Below, piece after piece: positions 33,350 through 40,322 of a DNA stretch of 40,322 nt. The translations under genes were made by a program, and so were the position numbers. The DNA is from Clostridia bacterium. GTDB lineage: Bacteria; Bacillota; Clostridia; Christensenellales; Aristaeellaceae. Below the pieces are notes generated by a model. It worked only from the letters and a program-made list of their open reading frames with translations. It did no database searches and was not told the DNA's origin. Numbering within the stretch: position 1 is the stretch's first letter; every line of letters begins with the position of its first letter. The DNA lies in NCBI GenBank assembly GCA_017460395.1, contig JAFUBA010000240.1, forward strand, positions 1 to 40,322, read 5' to 3'.

Positions 33350-34102
33350 ATGTATCAGGTGAAGGACCGATGGGCGCTGATCACCGGTGCCTCCCGGGGG
33401 ATCGGGTATCTGTCTGCACTGTATCTGGCAGACTGCGGCTGCAATCTGATTCTCCACAGCCGGGACCTTTCCCACACGCAGAAGGTGCGCGCTCAGGTGG
33501 AGGAAAAAGGCGTGAAGGCCATCTGCGTGGCAGCGGACCTCAATGACCTGAGTCAGGTGGAGCGGATGCTCCGGGAGATCGACGACACGAAGGTGCAGGT
33601 GGACATCGTCCTCAACAACGCCGGCCTTCAGGTCGCCTACCGGACGGACTACATGAAAACGCCCGCAGAGGACTATGAAATCAGTTTCCGGGTGAACACC
33701 ATCTCCCCGGCCATGATCTGTTACCACTTCCTGCCCGGTATGATGGAGCGCGGCACGGGCCGCATTCTGAACACCACCAGCGGCATCTCTCTGGATGTGT
33801 GCCAGGCCGGCTACTCTGCCAGCAAGGCAGCGCTGGACAAGATCACCATCGACCTTGGCAGCAAGGTAGAGGGCACGGATGTGATGATCAACCTGACCGA
33901 TCCCGGCTGGTGCCGAACGGACCTGGGCGGCCCACATGCACCGAATGCACCGGAGAGCGCCATCCCGGGGATTCTGGTGGGCGTCTTTGCAGATGACAGA
34001 AAATCCGGGCGTTTCCTGGGAGCTCAGTATTTTACTGGGATGACGCTGGAGGATGCCGTCCGCAAGGCTGAAACGGAATTTGAAAGCCCCTACGGGGCAT
34101 AA
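33350..34102 (+). CDS. Short-chain dehydrogenase/reductase
   Basis: 250 residues, classical SDR: nucleotide loop TGASRGIG (12-19), NNAG (89-92), catalytic S144, Y155 and K159 (YSASKAA). The third glycine-loop position and RD after strand 2 (HSRD) hint at NADP(H). SD GGAGG. Substrate unknown. Lies 37 bases after the GH26 gene and 42 before the peroxidase. Confidence 0.9.
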   Translation: MYQVKDRWALITGASRGIGYLSALYLADCGCNLILHSRDLSHTQKVRAQVEEKGVKAICVAADLNDLSQVERMLREIDDTKVQVDIVLNNAGLQVAYRTDYMKTPAEDYEISFRVNTISPAMICYHFLPGMMERGTGRILNTTSGISLDVCQAGYSASKAALDKITIDLGSKVEGTDVMINLTDPGWCRTDLGGPHAPNAPESAIPGILVGVFADDRKSGRFLGAQYFTGMTLEDAVRKAETEFESPYGA

Positions 34103-34144
34103 AGCTGCGGGCTGAAGCCCGAAAGAAACGAGGAGGAGAGAAGC

Positions 34145-34684
34145 ATGATTTACGATTATTCCCTGACCACGGGCAGCGGCGAGACGCTGAACCTTTCCGA
34201 CTACAGAGGCAAGGTGATCCTTATTGTGAATACCGCTACCGGCTGTGGCTTCACGCCCCACTATGCGCCCATCGAACAGATGTACCGTGACTACCACGAC
34301 CAGGGGCTGGAAGTGGTGGATGTCCCCTGCAATCAGTTCGGCGGACAGGCTCCCGGCACGGACGAGGAGATCCACGAGTTCTGCACCCTCAACTACAACA
34401 CCAGCTTCCCTCAGATGAAGAAGGCGGATGTGAACGGGGAGAACGAGCTGCCGCTGTTCACCTATCTCAAGACTCAGAAAGGGTTTGAGGGCTTCCAGGA
34501 CCACCAGTACAAGGCGCTGCTGGAGAAAATGTTCGCGCAGAACGATCCGGACTGGGACAAAAAGCCGGACATCAAGTGGAACTTCACCAAGTTCATTGTG
34601 GATCGGGAAGGCAATGTGGTGGCCCGCTTTGAGCCCACCGCCGATATGGCGGATGTGGAAGCATGCGTGAAAGCGCTTCTGTAA
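34145..34684 (+). CDS. Glutathione peroxidase family (thiol peroxidase)
   Basis: 179 residues. Peroxidatic C34 in NTATGCGFTPHY (Cys, not selenocysteine), Q68 in PCNQFGGQ, and the Trp/Asn pair in WNFTKFIV. C80 in HEFCTLNY matches the resolving Cys of thioredoxin-dependent members, so thioredoxin rather than glutathione is the likely reductant. Cytoplasmic. SD GAGGAG. Last gene of the redox cluster. Confidence 0.92.
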   Translation: MIYDYSLTTGSGETLNLSDYRGKVILIVNTATGCGFTPHYAPIEQMYRDYHDQGLEVVDVPCNQFGGQAPGTDEEIHEFCTLNYNTSFPQMKKADVNGENELPLFTYLKTQKGFEGFQDHQYKALLEKMFAQNDPDWDKKPDIKWNFTKFIVDREGNVVARFEPTADMADVEACVKALL

Positions 34685-34847
34685 GGCGAAATCAACACAC
34701 AGACGCAGCACTCGGACAGGGAGTGCTGTATATCAGCAAGTGCAACACCGATGTATGCAGCTATACCGGGCAAGCCCCGGAACGCGGCTCCATATGCCGG
34801 GAAATGCTTGAACAGGTTATGAATGATGTGATGCTTGGATAGACTCC

Positions 34848-34888
34848 ATGCCCGGGCGCGGAAGCGATTCTGCACCCGGGTGTTTTTT
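34848..34888 (+). terminator. Terminator of the redox cluster
   Basis: TGCCCGGG pairs with CCCGGGTG, followed by TTTTTTG. It is ~165 bases after the peroxidase stop codon; 34685-34847 holds nothing I can identify. Confidence 0.75.
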
Positions 34889-34927
34889 GCAGTGAAATAT
34901 ATGGTGGGCAGGGCCTCGATATCCGTA

Positions 34928-34955
34928 TTGACAGTTTGACTGAATGGAGTATAAT
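34928..34955 (+). promoter_or_regulatory. Consensus promoter of Rpn locus 2
   Basis: -35 TTGACA (34928-34933), 16-base spacer, -10 TATAAT (34950-34955): both boxes perfect. The ~137-base leader has two small hairpins (AAACCG/CGGTTT near 35030-35050 and GCAGC/GCTGC near 35060-35074) and an 11-codon frame at 35053-35088. Confidence 0.85.
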
Positions 34956-35098
34956 TTTTGATAAGAAGACCGAGCTTGAAGGAAGTGTGGCCGGGAAAAG
35001 TTACCTGCGATAGGTCATTCAATCAGGCTGAAACCGAAAAGGGCGGTTTTCAATGACAGGCAGCAGAAAGCTGCAAAAGATAGGATGAAGAGGTCAAG

Positions 35099-36163
35099 AT
35101 GAAACAGCAACATAACAAGGAAAAGGATGTGGCGGAACGTAGCTTTGTTGGGATAAATGAGATTTTTGCCAGCATTATCAATGCAGCAATTTTTAACTAC
35201 GAAAAAGTCGTCAATGAAACAGAACTCACGGATGCATCACCCTACATTCCGTTCAAAGACGATAACCGTGTCTTGCGCAGCAGGATCGGGGATGTGCACA
35301 AATTCTGGAACGAGCAGCGCGATGCATCCTCTGTGATTCTGTGCCGGTTCGGCCTGGAGAATGAAACAGACCACAAACGAGAGATCGGGCTGAAGGTCAT
35401 GGGCTATCTGGGCAACGGGTACTACAACCAGACGACAACCGGCGTACGGCAGACACTTGCGAGGAAAGTCTCCGCGGAGAATCCTTCAAAAGAACAGCAG
35501 CAAGCGGATGACACGTCTGGCGACACCAGAGCACAGGTGTACTATTATCCCGTCTTTGTGGTTGTTCTGAATTTTGGACAAACAGAATGGGAGAATATTC
35601 GGCTGGCGGATTGCCTGAATTATCCGGAAGGCGACAAAGGCGCAAAGCTGCGAAAGGCGGCGGAAACCTACGGGATCACGATTCCTGTGATGAATATGGC
35701 TTTCATTCCTCCAGAGGAAGCCGAACAGCATGGACTTCATCCGGATTTGTGCAAAATGATCAGCATACTCTGGAGTATGCGAACAGCCAATGAACCTGTA
35801 CACCTTGATGAAGAGATTCAGTATGTTGATGAATTCAGACAGCTCATGCAGGTACTGCTTGATCTGTCCGATCAACAGGCGTTGGAAATGGTGCCCAGAA
35901 AAGACAGAGGAGGTATCACAATGGGAAGTGTTTGGCGTAATTGCACAGGCTTTTTGTCAGAGGAAGACAAAAAAAAGGCAGAAGCCAGAGGGAAAGCTGA
36001 GGGGAAAGCTGAAGGGGAAGCTGTAGAAAGAGTAAATACGGTGGAGAGATTTTCAAGAATTCATCACATCAGTTTGGAAGAGTCTTGTGCACAACTGGGC
36101 TATCGTTTGGATGAGTACCTTGGTGCAAAGCGTACAATTGGGGCAATAGCACTTTCTGTGTAA
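35099..36163 (+). CDS. Rpn-family PD-(D/E)XK nuclease (locus 2) with internal start
   Basis: 354 residues of the Clostridial Rpn-like type: ERSFVGINEIFASIINAAIF, acidic core D65 (RIGDVHKFW) and E87/E89 (FGLENET), LKVMGYLGNGYYNQ and VYYYPVFVVVLNFG. The first ~270 residues are the nuclease part. The last 80 are a tail: MGSVWRNCTGFLSEED, a KAEGKAEGEA-type linker, then VERFSRIHHISLEESCAQLGYRLDEYLGAKR. An AGGAGG-7 bases-ATG sits exactly at the junction (35921). The main start is preceded by AGAGG. Not related in sequence to locus 1 apart from the fold. Confidence 0.85.
   Translation: MKQQHNKEKDVAERSFVGINEIFASIINAAIFNYEKVVNETELTDASPYIPFKDDNRVLRSRIGDVHKFWNEQRDASSVILCRFGLENETDHKREIGLKVMGYLGNGYYNQTTTGVRQTLARKVSAENPSKEQQQADDTSGDTRAQVYYYPVFVVVLNFGQTEWENIRLADCLNYPEGDKGAKLRKAAETYGITIPVMNMAFIPPEEAEQHGLHPDLCKMISILWSMRTANEPVHLDEEIQYVDEFRQLMQVLLDLSDQQALEMVPRKDRGGITMGSVWRNCTGFLSEEDKKKAEARGKAEGKAEGEAVERVNTVERFSRIHHISLEESCAQLGYRLDEYLGAKRTIGAIALSV
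35921..36163 (+). CDS. Intragenic tail protein of Rpn locus 2 (candidate antitoxin)
   Basis: 80 residues from the in-frame ATG at 35921. The SD AGGAGG at 35908-35913 with a 7-base spacer is better than that of the full gene. The DNA around it (GGAGGTATCACAATGGGAAG) recurs almost unchanged in front of the stand-alone copies at 36359 and 36779, where it can only be a translation start. That is strong evidence that ribosomes use it here. By analogy with the E. coli Rpn intragenic proteins it may neutralise the nuclease. Confidence 0.65.
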   Translation: MGSVWRNCTGFLSEEDKKKAEARGKAEGKAEGEAVERVNTVERFSRIHHISLEESCAQLGYRLDEYLGAKRTIGAIALSV

Positions 36164-36358
36164 CAGTAGACTTAAACGCAGATGCATAGTGCACAGGATT
36201 ACCTGGATCGGCGGCTTTGGTATGCTGCGTGCCAGACTGGCTGATACCACTGCTTGGCATAAAGCACAGTTCAGTAGATCTGAACTGCCTTGCGAAAGAA
36301 GGCTGCCTGATGCCACAATGTCCAGTAGCTGGACGGGATCAGTCAGGGAGGTACCACA

Positions 36359-36589
36359 ATGGGAAGTGTTTGGCGTAATTGCACAGGCTTTTTGTCAGAG
36401 GAAGATGAAAGAAGAGCAAAAGCTAATGGGAAAGCTGAAGGGGAAGCTAAGGAAAGAGTAAATATGGTGGAGAGATTTTCAAGAATTCATAACATCAGTT
36501 TGGAAGAGTCTTGTGAACAACTGGGCTATCGTTTCGATGAGTACCTTGGTGCAAAGCGAACAATTGAGGCAATAGCACTTTCTGTGTAA
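36359..36589 (+). CDS. Stand-alone Rpn tail protein 2A
   Basis: 76 residues, a copy of the Rpn2 tail with the same SD (GGGAGG, 7 bases, ATG). Tail motifs are intact: GSVWRNCTGFLSEED, NGKAEGEAKE linker, VERFSRIHNISLEESCEQLGYRFDEYLGAKR. It differs from the parent by scattered substitutions and a shorter linker. No promoter is seen in the spacer, so it is probably read from the promoter at 34928. Confidence 0.75.
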   Translation: MGSVWRNCTGFLSEEDERRAKANGKAEGEAKERVNMVERFSRIHNISLEESCEQLGYRFDEYLGAKRTIEAIALSV

Positions 36590-36778
36590 CTGTAGCCCCC
36601 AACGCAGATGCATAGTACGCAGGATACCTGGATTCGGCGACTATGCTGCAGTCCAGACTGGCTGATACCATTGCTTGGCATAAAGCACAGTTCAGTCGAT
36701 CTGAGCTGTCTCACGGAAGAAGGCTGCCTGATGCTACAATGTGCAGTAGCTCAACGGGTCAGTCAGGGAGGTATCACA

Positions 36779-37045
36779 ATGGGAAGTGTTTGGCGTAATT
36801 GCACAGGCTTTTTGTCAGAGGAAGACGAAAAAAGGGCAGAAGCCAGAGGGAAAGCTGAGGGGAAAGCTGAAGGAATAGCTGAAGGAATAGCTGAAGGGAA
36901 AGCTAAAGAAAGAGTAAATATGGTGGAGAGATTTTCAAGAATTCATCACATCAGTTTGGAAGAGTCTTGTGAACAACTGGGCTATCGTTTGGATGAGTAC
37001 CTTGGTGCAAAGCGTACAATTGAGGCAATAGCACTTTCTGTGTAA
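36779..37045 (+). CDS. Stand-alone Rpn tail protein 2B
   Basis: 88 residues, same SD and start as 2A. The linker is expanded by extra four-residue units (GKAEGIAEGIAEGKAKE), a 12-bp DNA repeat at ~36855-36905; the helical end is unchanged. The preceding spacer happens to be open in the same frame from 36608, but the other spacers are not, so the ATG at 36779 is the start. Confidence 0.75.
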   Translation: MGSVWRNCTGFLSEEDEKRAEARGKAEGKAEGIAEGIAEGKAKERVNMVERFSRIHHISLEESCEQLGYRLDEYLGAKRTIEAIALSV

Positions 37046-37235
37046 CAGTAACCCCCAACGCAGATGCATAGTTCGCAGGATACCTGGATTCGGCGACTAT
37101 GCTGCAGTCCAGACTGGCTGATACCACTGCTTGGCATAAAGCACAGTTCAGTCGATCTGAACTGCCTTGCGGAGGAAGGCTGCCTGATGCAACAATGTCC
37201 AGTAGCTGGACGGGATCAGTCAGGGAGGTATCACA

Positions 37236-37568
37236 GTGGGAAGTGTGTAGCGTAACTGCACAGGCTATTTGTCAGAGGAAGACGAAAAAAGGGCAGAAGC
37301 CAGAGGAGAAGCTGAGGAGAGAGCCCGACTGACTGTCGAAGTGGTGGAACGATTTGCAAATAAACATCAGATTAGCATGGAGGCATCCTGCGACGAGGTG
37401 GGTTTTCTGTTCGAAGATTATCTTGCTGCGAAGGATGCGATGAAATCGAGAGCTCTTTCCAGGTCCAATGAAGCCTGTGGTGTGCCTGATCATATATGCT
37501 TAGAAGCCCTTGCCGTCAAGCATACGAACAGCCGGGAAGCAGTTTCTTCCCGGCTGTTGCACTTTTGA
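37236..37568 (+). pseudogene. Degenerate fourth Rpn tail copy
   Basis: The SD is conserved but the ATG has become GTG and codon 5 is TAG (37248-37250; TGG in the other copies). The frame then continues RNCTGYLSEEDEKRAEARG and a diverged end (VVERFANKHQISMEASCDEVGFLFEDYLAAK). The usual stop is lost, so the frame runs to 37568 through the terminator hairpin. A restart at TTG 37269 is possible but has no good SD. It is the most diverged copy and may be the oldest. Confidence 0.6.
37529..37566 (+). terminator. Terminator of Rpn locus 2
   Basis: Perfect 11-bp stem CAGCCGGGAAG/CTTCCCGGCTG, 6-base loop, then TTGCACTTTT. Confidence 0.8.
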
Positions 37569-37583
37569 CGCCTGACAGATACA

Positions 37584-37625
37584 CTTTCTACCTGTCACAG
37601 GGGAGTCTCTGTGACAGGTAGAAAG
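37584..37625. promoter_or_regulatory. 17-bp perfect inverted repeat in front of the malic enzyme gene
   Basis: CTTTCTACCTGTCACAG (37584-37600) and its exact complement (37609-37625) around GGGAGTCT. It ends 5 bases before the SD AAAGGAG at 37629-37635. As RNA it would sequester or insulate the leader; as DNA it could be an operator. No T run follows on the plus strand. Confidence 0.6.
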
Positions 37626-37642
37626 ATAAAGGAGTCCTTCCT

Positions 37643-38812
37643 ATGAATTATGCTGAGGAATCCCTGCGCCTGCACGGCGAGTGGCAGGGTAAAATCGAAG
37701 TCATATCCCGTGTTCCCGTGACAAACAAGGAGGAGCTTTCCCTTGCCTACACGCCGGGGGTGGCGCAGCCCTGTCTCGAGATCCAGAAGGATCCGGACAA
37801 ATCCTTCACCCTGACCCGTCGGCATAACCTGGTGGCCGTGATCACAGATGGCACGGCAGTCCTGGGTCTTGGTGACATCGGCCCCGAGGCCGGCATGCCG
37901 GTTATGGAAGGTAAGTGTGCCCTGTTTAAGGCCTTCGGTGATGTGGATGCCTTTCCTCTTTGCATCAAGAGCAAGGATGTCGATGAGATTGTGCGCACCG
38001 TCTATCTGCTCTCGGGGAGCTTTGGCGGCATCAACCTTGAGGACATCGCTGCCCCGCGCTGCTTTGAGATCGAGCGGCGGCTGAAGGAAATCTGCGACAT
38101 TCCTGTTTTCCACGATGACCAGCACGGCACCGCAATCGTGGTGGGCGCCGCCATGCTCAACGCCCTGAGGGTGGTGAATAAGACGATCGGGGAGGTCAGG
38201 GTGGTTATCAATGGGGCAGGCTCTGCCGGCATCGCTATCGGCAGGCACCTGATGGACCTTGGCGTCAGACACCTGAAGATGGTCGACAGGAACGGCATCC
38301 TCTGCGAGGGCGTGGAGATGAATCCGGCACAGGCGGAGATGGCCGAGCTGACCAACCCAGAGAAGTTTTCCGGGAAGCTCGCGGATGCCATGCGTGGTGC
38401 AGACGTGTTTATCGGCGTGAGTGCACCGCACATCGTCACGGGGGACATGGTGGCTTCCATGGCCAGGGATGCGGTCGTCTTCCCCATGGCCAATCCCGTT
38501 CCCGAGATCGAGCCGGAGGAGGCAAAGAAAGCCGGTGCCAGAGTCGTGGGCACGGGCCGGAGCGATCATCCAAACCAGATCAACAATGTCCTGGTGTTCC
38601 CGGGAATCTTCCGCGGGGCCCTGGATGTGCGTGCCCGCGACATCAACCTTCAGATGAAGCTTGCCGCATCGCATGCGCTGGCAGACCTTGTCGCGCCAGA
38701 GGAGCTTAGCGAAAACTACATTCTTCCCGCAGCCTTTGACAAGCGCGTGGGCCCCGCAGTGGCAAAGGCCGTGGCCGCGGCTGCGCGGGAAAGCGGCGTT
38801 GCAAGGCTGTGA
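37643..38812 (+). CDS. NAD(P)-dependent malic enzyme (malate dehydrogenase, decarboxylating)
   Basis: 389 residues, the short bacterial form: malate to pyruvate, CO2 and NAD(P)H. Motifs: [12 protein letters not shown] (catalytic Tyr36), [28 protein letters not shown] (Lys91), [14 protein letters not shown] and HDDQHGTA (metal acids), nucleotide loop [12 protein letters not shown], and NPVPEI. SD AAAGGAG. Single gene with its own terminator and an upstream 17-bp inverted repeat. Confidence 0.95.
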   Translation: MNYAEESLRLHGEWQGKIEVISRVPVTNKEELSLAYTPGVAQPCLEIQKDPDKSFTLTRRHNLVAVITDGTAVLGLGDIGPEAGMPVMEGKCALFKAFGDVDAFPLCIKSKDVDEIVRTVYLLSGSFGGINLEDIAAPRCFEIERRLKEICDIPVFHDDQHGTAIVVGAAMLNALRVVNKTIGEVRVVINGAGSAGIAIGRHLMDLGVRHLKMVDRNGILCEGVEMNPAQAEMAELTNPEKFSGKLADAMRGADVFIGVSAPHIVTGDMVASMARDAVVFPMANPVPEIEPEEAKKAGARVVGTGRSDHPNQINNVLVFPGIFRGALDVRARDINLQMKLAASHALADLVAPEELSENYILPAAFDKRVGPAVAKAVAAAARESGVARL

Positions 38813-38852
38813 ATGCGGGAAGGCATCACTGAAACGACGGATTCCTGCATGA

Positions 38853-38888
38853 GGACACCTCGCCTTCGGGCGGGGTGCCCATTTTTTG
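38853..38888 (+). terminator. Terminator of the malic enzyme gene
   Basis: CACCTCGCC-TTCG-GGCGGGGTG hairpin with a UUCG tetraloop, then CCCATTTTTTG. Confidence 0.85.
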
Positions 38889-39009
38889 CTGGTCAAATCA
38901 CTGTGTTTGTGGTAGAAATAGGGCGTCATCGTCTCGCGAAAACAGATGCTGGGAGGGCACGGCATCATGCCCGCCCATTGCAGGTGCTGCCTGCAGAAAG
39001 GAACCAAGG

Positions 39010-40182
39010 ATGAAACTGATTCTCCGCTATCTGCGGCGGCATATGGGGATCTTCCTGTGTTCCATGCTTTTTCTGACACTGGAGGCCGTCTCGGACCTCC
39101 TGCAGCCGACCTTCATGGCCTATATCGTGGACGAGGGGGTTGGCCGGACCAGCATGGAGACCATCGCGCATTACGGTCTGGTGATGCTCCTCATTGCAGG
39201 TGCAGGCGCCGGTGCCGCGGTCATGAGGAACATCCTTTCAGTGCGTACCTCGCAGACCATCGGGAAGGAACTGCGGCGTGACATGTACGGGAAGGTGCAG
39301 CGCCTGAGCCTTGAAAACATCGACCGCCTGCAGCCTGCCTCCATTGTCACCCGCATCACCAATGACGTGACTCAGGTGCAGGAGTTTGTGAACGGTATCA
39401 TGCGCATCATGGCAAAGGCGCCCATCACCTGTGTCGGCGCCATCGTCCTGATCATTCTTGAGACGCCCCGGCAGGCGCCTGTGATGGCCGTAATCCTGGT
39501 GATCGCTTCCGTGCTCATCTATGCGAACATGCGCGTGGGGTATCCGCGGTTTGGCCGCGTGCAGGCGCAGCTCGACCGGCTGAACCGGGTGACGCGGGAA
39601 TTCCTTTCCTCCATTCGCGTGGTCAAGGCGTTCCGGGCAGAAGAGGAGGAGACGGGGAAGTTTGAGAAGGCCTCTTCGGGCCTTGCCGTGGCCGGCACGC
39701 AGGCCCTCCGCGCCATGGCCGTATTTTCACCGCTGATCAACCTCACGGTGAACTTTGGCATCGTGATGCTCCTGTGGATCTCGCGGGACCAGAATGTCGC
39801 CGAGATCGGCCGTCTGATGGCCTCCGTCAATTACATGACGCAGGTGCTTTTCGCCGTCGGCATGATTGCAAACGTCATCAACACGGCGGTCCGCGCCGCC
39901 GCCTCCGCGGAGCGCATCCGGGAGGTGCTGGAGGAGGAGCCCGCACAGAAGATGCAGGGGACCGAAACGCCGGTCCTGCAGGGCGGGATCGCCTTCGAGG
40001 ACGTCTCCTTTGCCTATGCGGGGTCTCCGAGGGAGGCACTGAAAGAGATCAGCTTCCGGGCAGCGCCAGGGGAGACGATCGGGATCATCGGGCCCACAGG
40101 GAGCGGCAAGAGCACGCTCGTGCACCTGGTGCCCCGCCTCTACGATGCCACGCAAGGGCGCATCCTGCTGGACGGCACAGAT
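39010..40182 (+). pseudogene. ABC exporter half cut by an insertion sequence
   Basis: Start at 39010 (AAGGAACCAAGG upstream). Six-helix exporter domain (~1-310) and the beginning of the ATPase with Walker A GPTGSGKST (~361-369), reaching GRILLDGTD. There the family similarity stops; the frame runs into foreign DNA and ends at 40218. The Q-loop, signature and Walker B are missing, so the product cannot hydrolyse ATP. The remainder probably lies beyond the element, outside the window. It resembles the exporter half at 22264. Confidence 0.8.
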
Positions 40183-40206
40183 GGGTGTAGTTCAAAATCT
40201 AGGGTA

Positions 40207-40235
40207 TTTACCGGGTGATTTTAGCATGCTATAAT
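40207..40235 (+). promoter_or_regulatory. Promoter of the insertion-sequence transposase
   Basis: -35 TTTACC (40207-40212), 17-base spacer, -10 TATAAT (40230-40235). Confidence 0.6.
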
Positions 40236-40280
40236 GCATACCGAGGAGGCGCTCGCCCAATGCGCGAGTGAAAATGTGTT

Positions 40281-40322
40281 ATGGCAAAAAGTTTACTGGA
40301 ACAAGAGATCAAATCTGAGATA
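40281..40322 (+). CDS. Putative transposase, first 14 codons only
   Basis: Reads MAKSLLEQEIKSEI from ATG 40281 to the window end. Identification rests on position inside an element that interrupts a gene; the sequence is too short for a family call. Confidence 0.4.
   Translation, partial: MAKSLLEQEIKSEI

Larger units (their letters stand above)
35906..37440 (+). repeat. Tail-plus-spacer tandem array of Rpn locus 2 (four units)
   Basis: Tails start at 35921, 36359, 36779 and 37236, separated by conserved spacers 36164-36358 (195 bp), 36590-36778 (189 bp) and 37046-37235 (190 bp). Each spacer holds two inverted repeats: CAGTTCAG-5 bases-CTGAACTG (one change in the second spacer) and, in the first and third, GTCCAG-TAG-CTGGAC. 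They are followed by the shared SD. Confidence 0.85.
40183..40322 (+). mobile_element. Left end of an insertion sequence (continues beyond window)
   Basis: The probable tip is GGGTGTAGTTCAAAATCT, directly after the broken ABC codon series. An outward-reading promoter and a new coding start follow within 100 bases. The family is uncertain; an IS256/Mutator-type element is plausible from the short leader and the basic, helical start of its protein. Confidence 0.6.

Noticed and set aside
36608-37045. 145-aa reading of tail 2B with the spacer as its N-terminus
   Set aside because: The other spacers are not open in that frame, and the strong SD sits at the inner ATG.
35906-37440. CRISPR-like array
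   Set aside because: Units are ~420 bp protein-coding copies with conserved spacers, not short identical repeats with unique spacers; no cas genes.
37595-39079. 494-codon frame antisense to the malic enzyme
   Set aside because: Shadow of the malic enzyme frame; crosses two terminators.
1-40322. tRNA, rRNA, riboswitch or phage genes
   Set aside because: No cloverleaf, rRNA or known riboswitch core, and no phage structural or integrase genes were recognised by eye; a covariance-model scan was not possible.

Overview
The window looks like a chromosome segment of an anaerobic, gut-type Clostridia (Lachnospiraceae-like Firmicutes). The support is sigma-A type promoters (TTGACA/TATAAT), AGGAGG ribosome sites, GTG and TTG starts, a DUF1703-type AAA-ATPase/nuclease, a BspA-type leucine-rich repeat tail, PrsW, small flavodoxins and a malic enzyme. 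The family assignment is inference. Most core genes are GC-rich. The surface-protein gene, the 480-bp element behind it and the two Rpn loci are visibly more AT-rich, which suggests accessory DNA.

Layout. 1-716: 3' end of an AAA-ATPase/PD-(D/E)XK nuclease gene. 852-5176 (minus): a 407-aa protein followed by a Ser/Thr kinase-STAND ATPase-TPR protein. 5700-10059: a secreted GH106-like rhamnosidase divergent from its probable AraC regulator, with a three-site operator between them. 10060-11700: gene graveyard with two remnants of the AAA-ATPase family and one small unknown gene. 11700-16152: nitroreductase, PrsW protease, flavodoxin and Lon protease. 16362-21101 (minus): a 1579-aa secreted repeat protein. 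21220-21698: a transposase-less mobile element with 23-bp-spaced boxes at both ends. 21784-25837: MarR regulator and a heterodimeric ABC exporter. 26125-27813: Rpn nuclease locus 1 with two free-standing tail copies. 27930-29962 (minus): a GNAT-nitroreductase fusion and a DUF1295 membrane protein. 30356-34684: a redox cluster (flavodoxin, DtxR/MntR-type regulator, Fe-S aldo/keto reductase, GH26, SDR, glutathione peroxidase). 35099-37568: Rpn nuclease locus 2 with an internal start and three tail copies. 37643-38812: malic enzyme. 39010 onward: an ABC exporter half cut by an insertion sequence whose transposase begins at 40281.

The most interesting system is the pair of Rpn loci. Rpn2 has a textbook Shine-Dalgarno plus ATG inside the gene, placed to make only the C-terminal tail. 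The same SD-ATG-tail module is repeated downstream as separate short genes. Rpn1 independently shows the same arrangement. E. coli Rpn nucleases are known to be antiphage toxins held in check by an intragenically translated C-terminal protein. These loci look like that toxin/antitoxin design in which the antitoxin part has been copied out into a tandem array of stand-alone genes.
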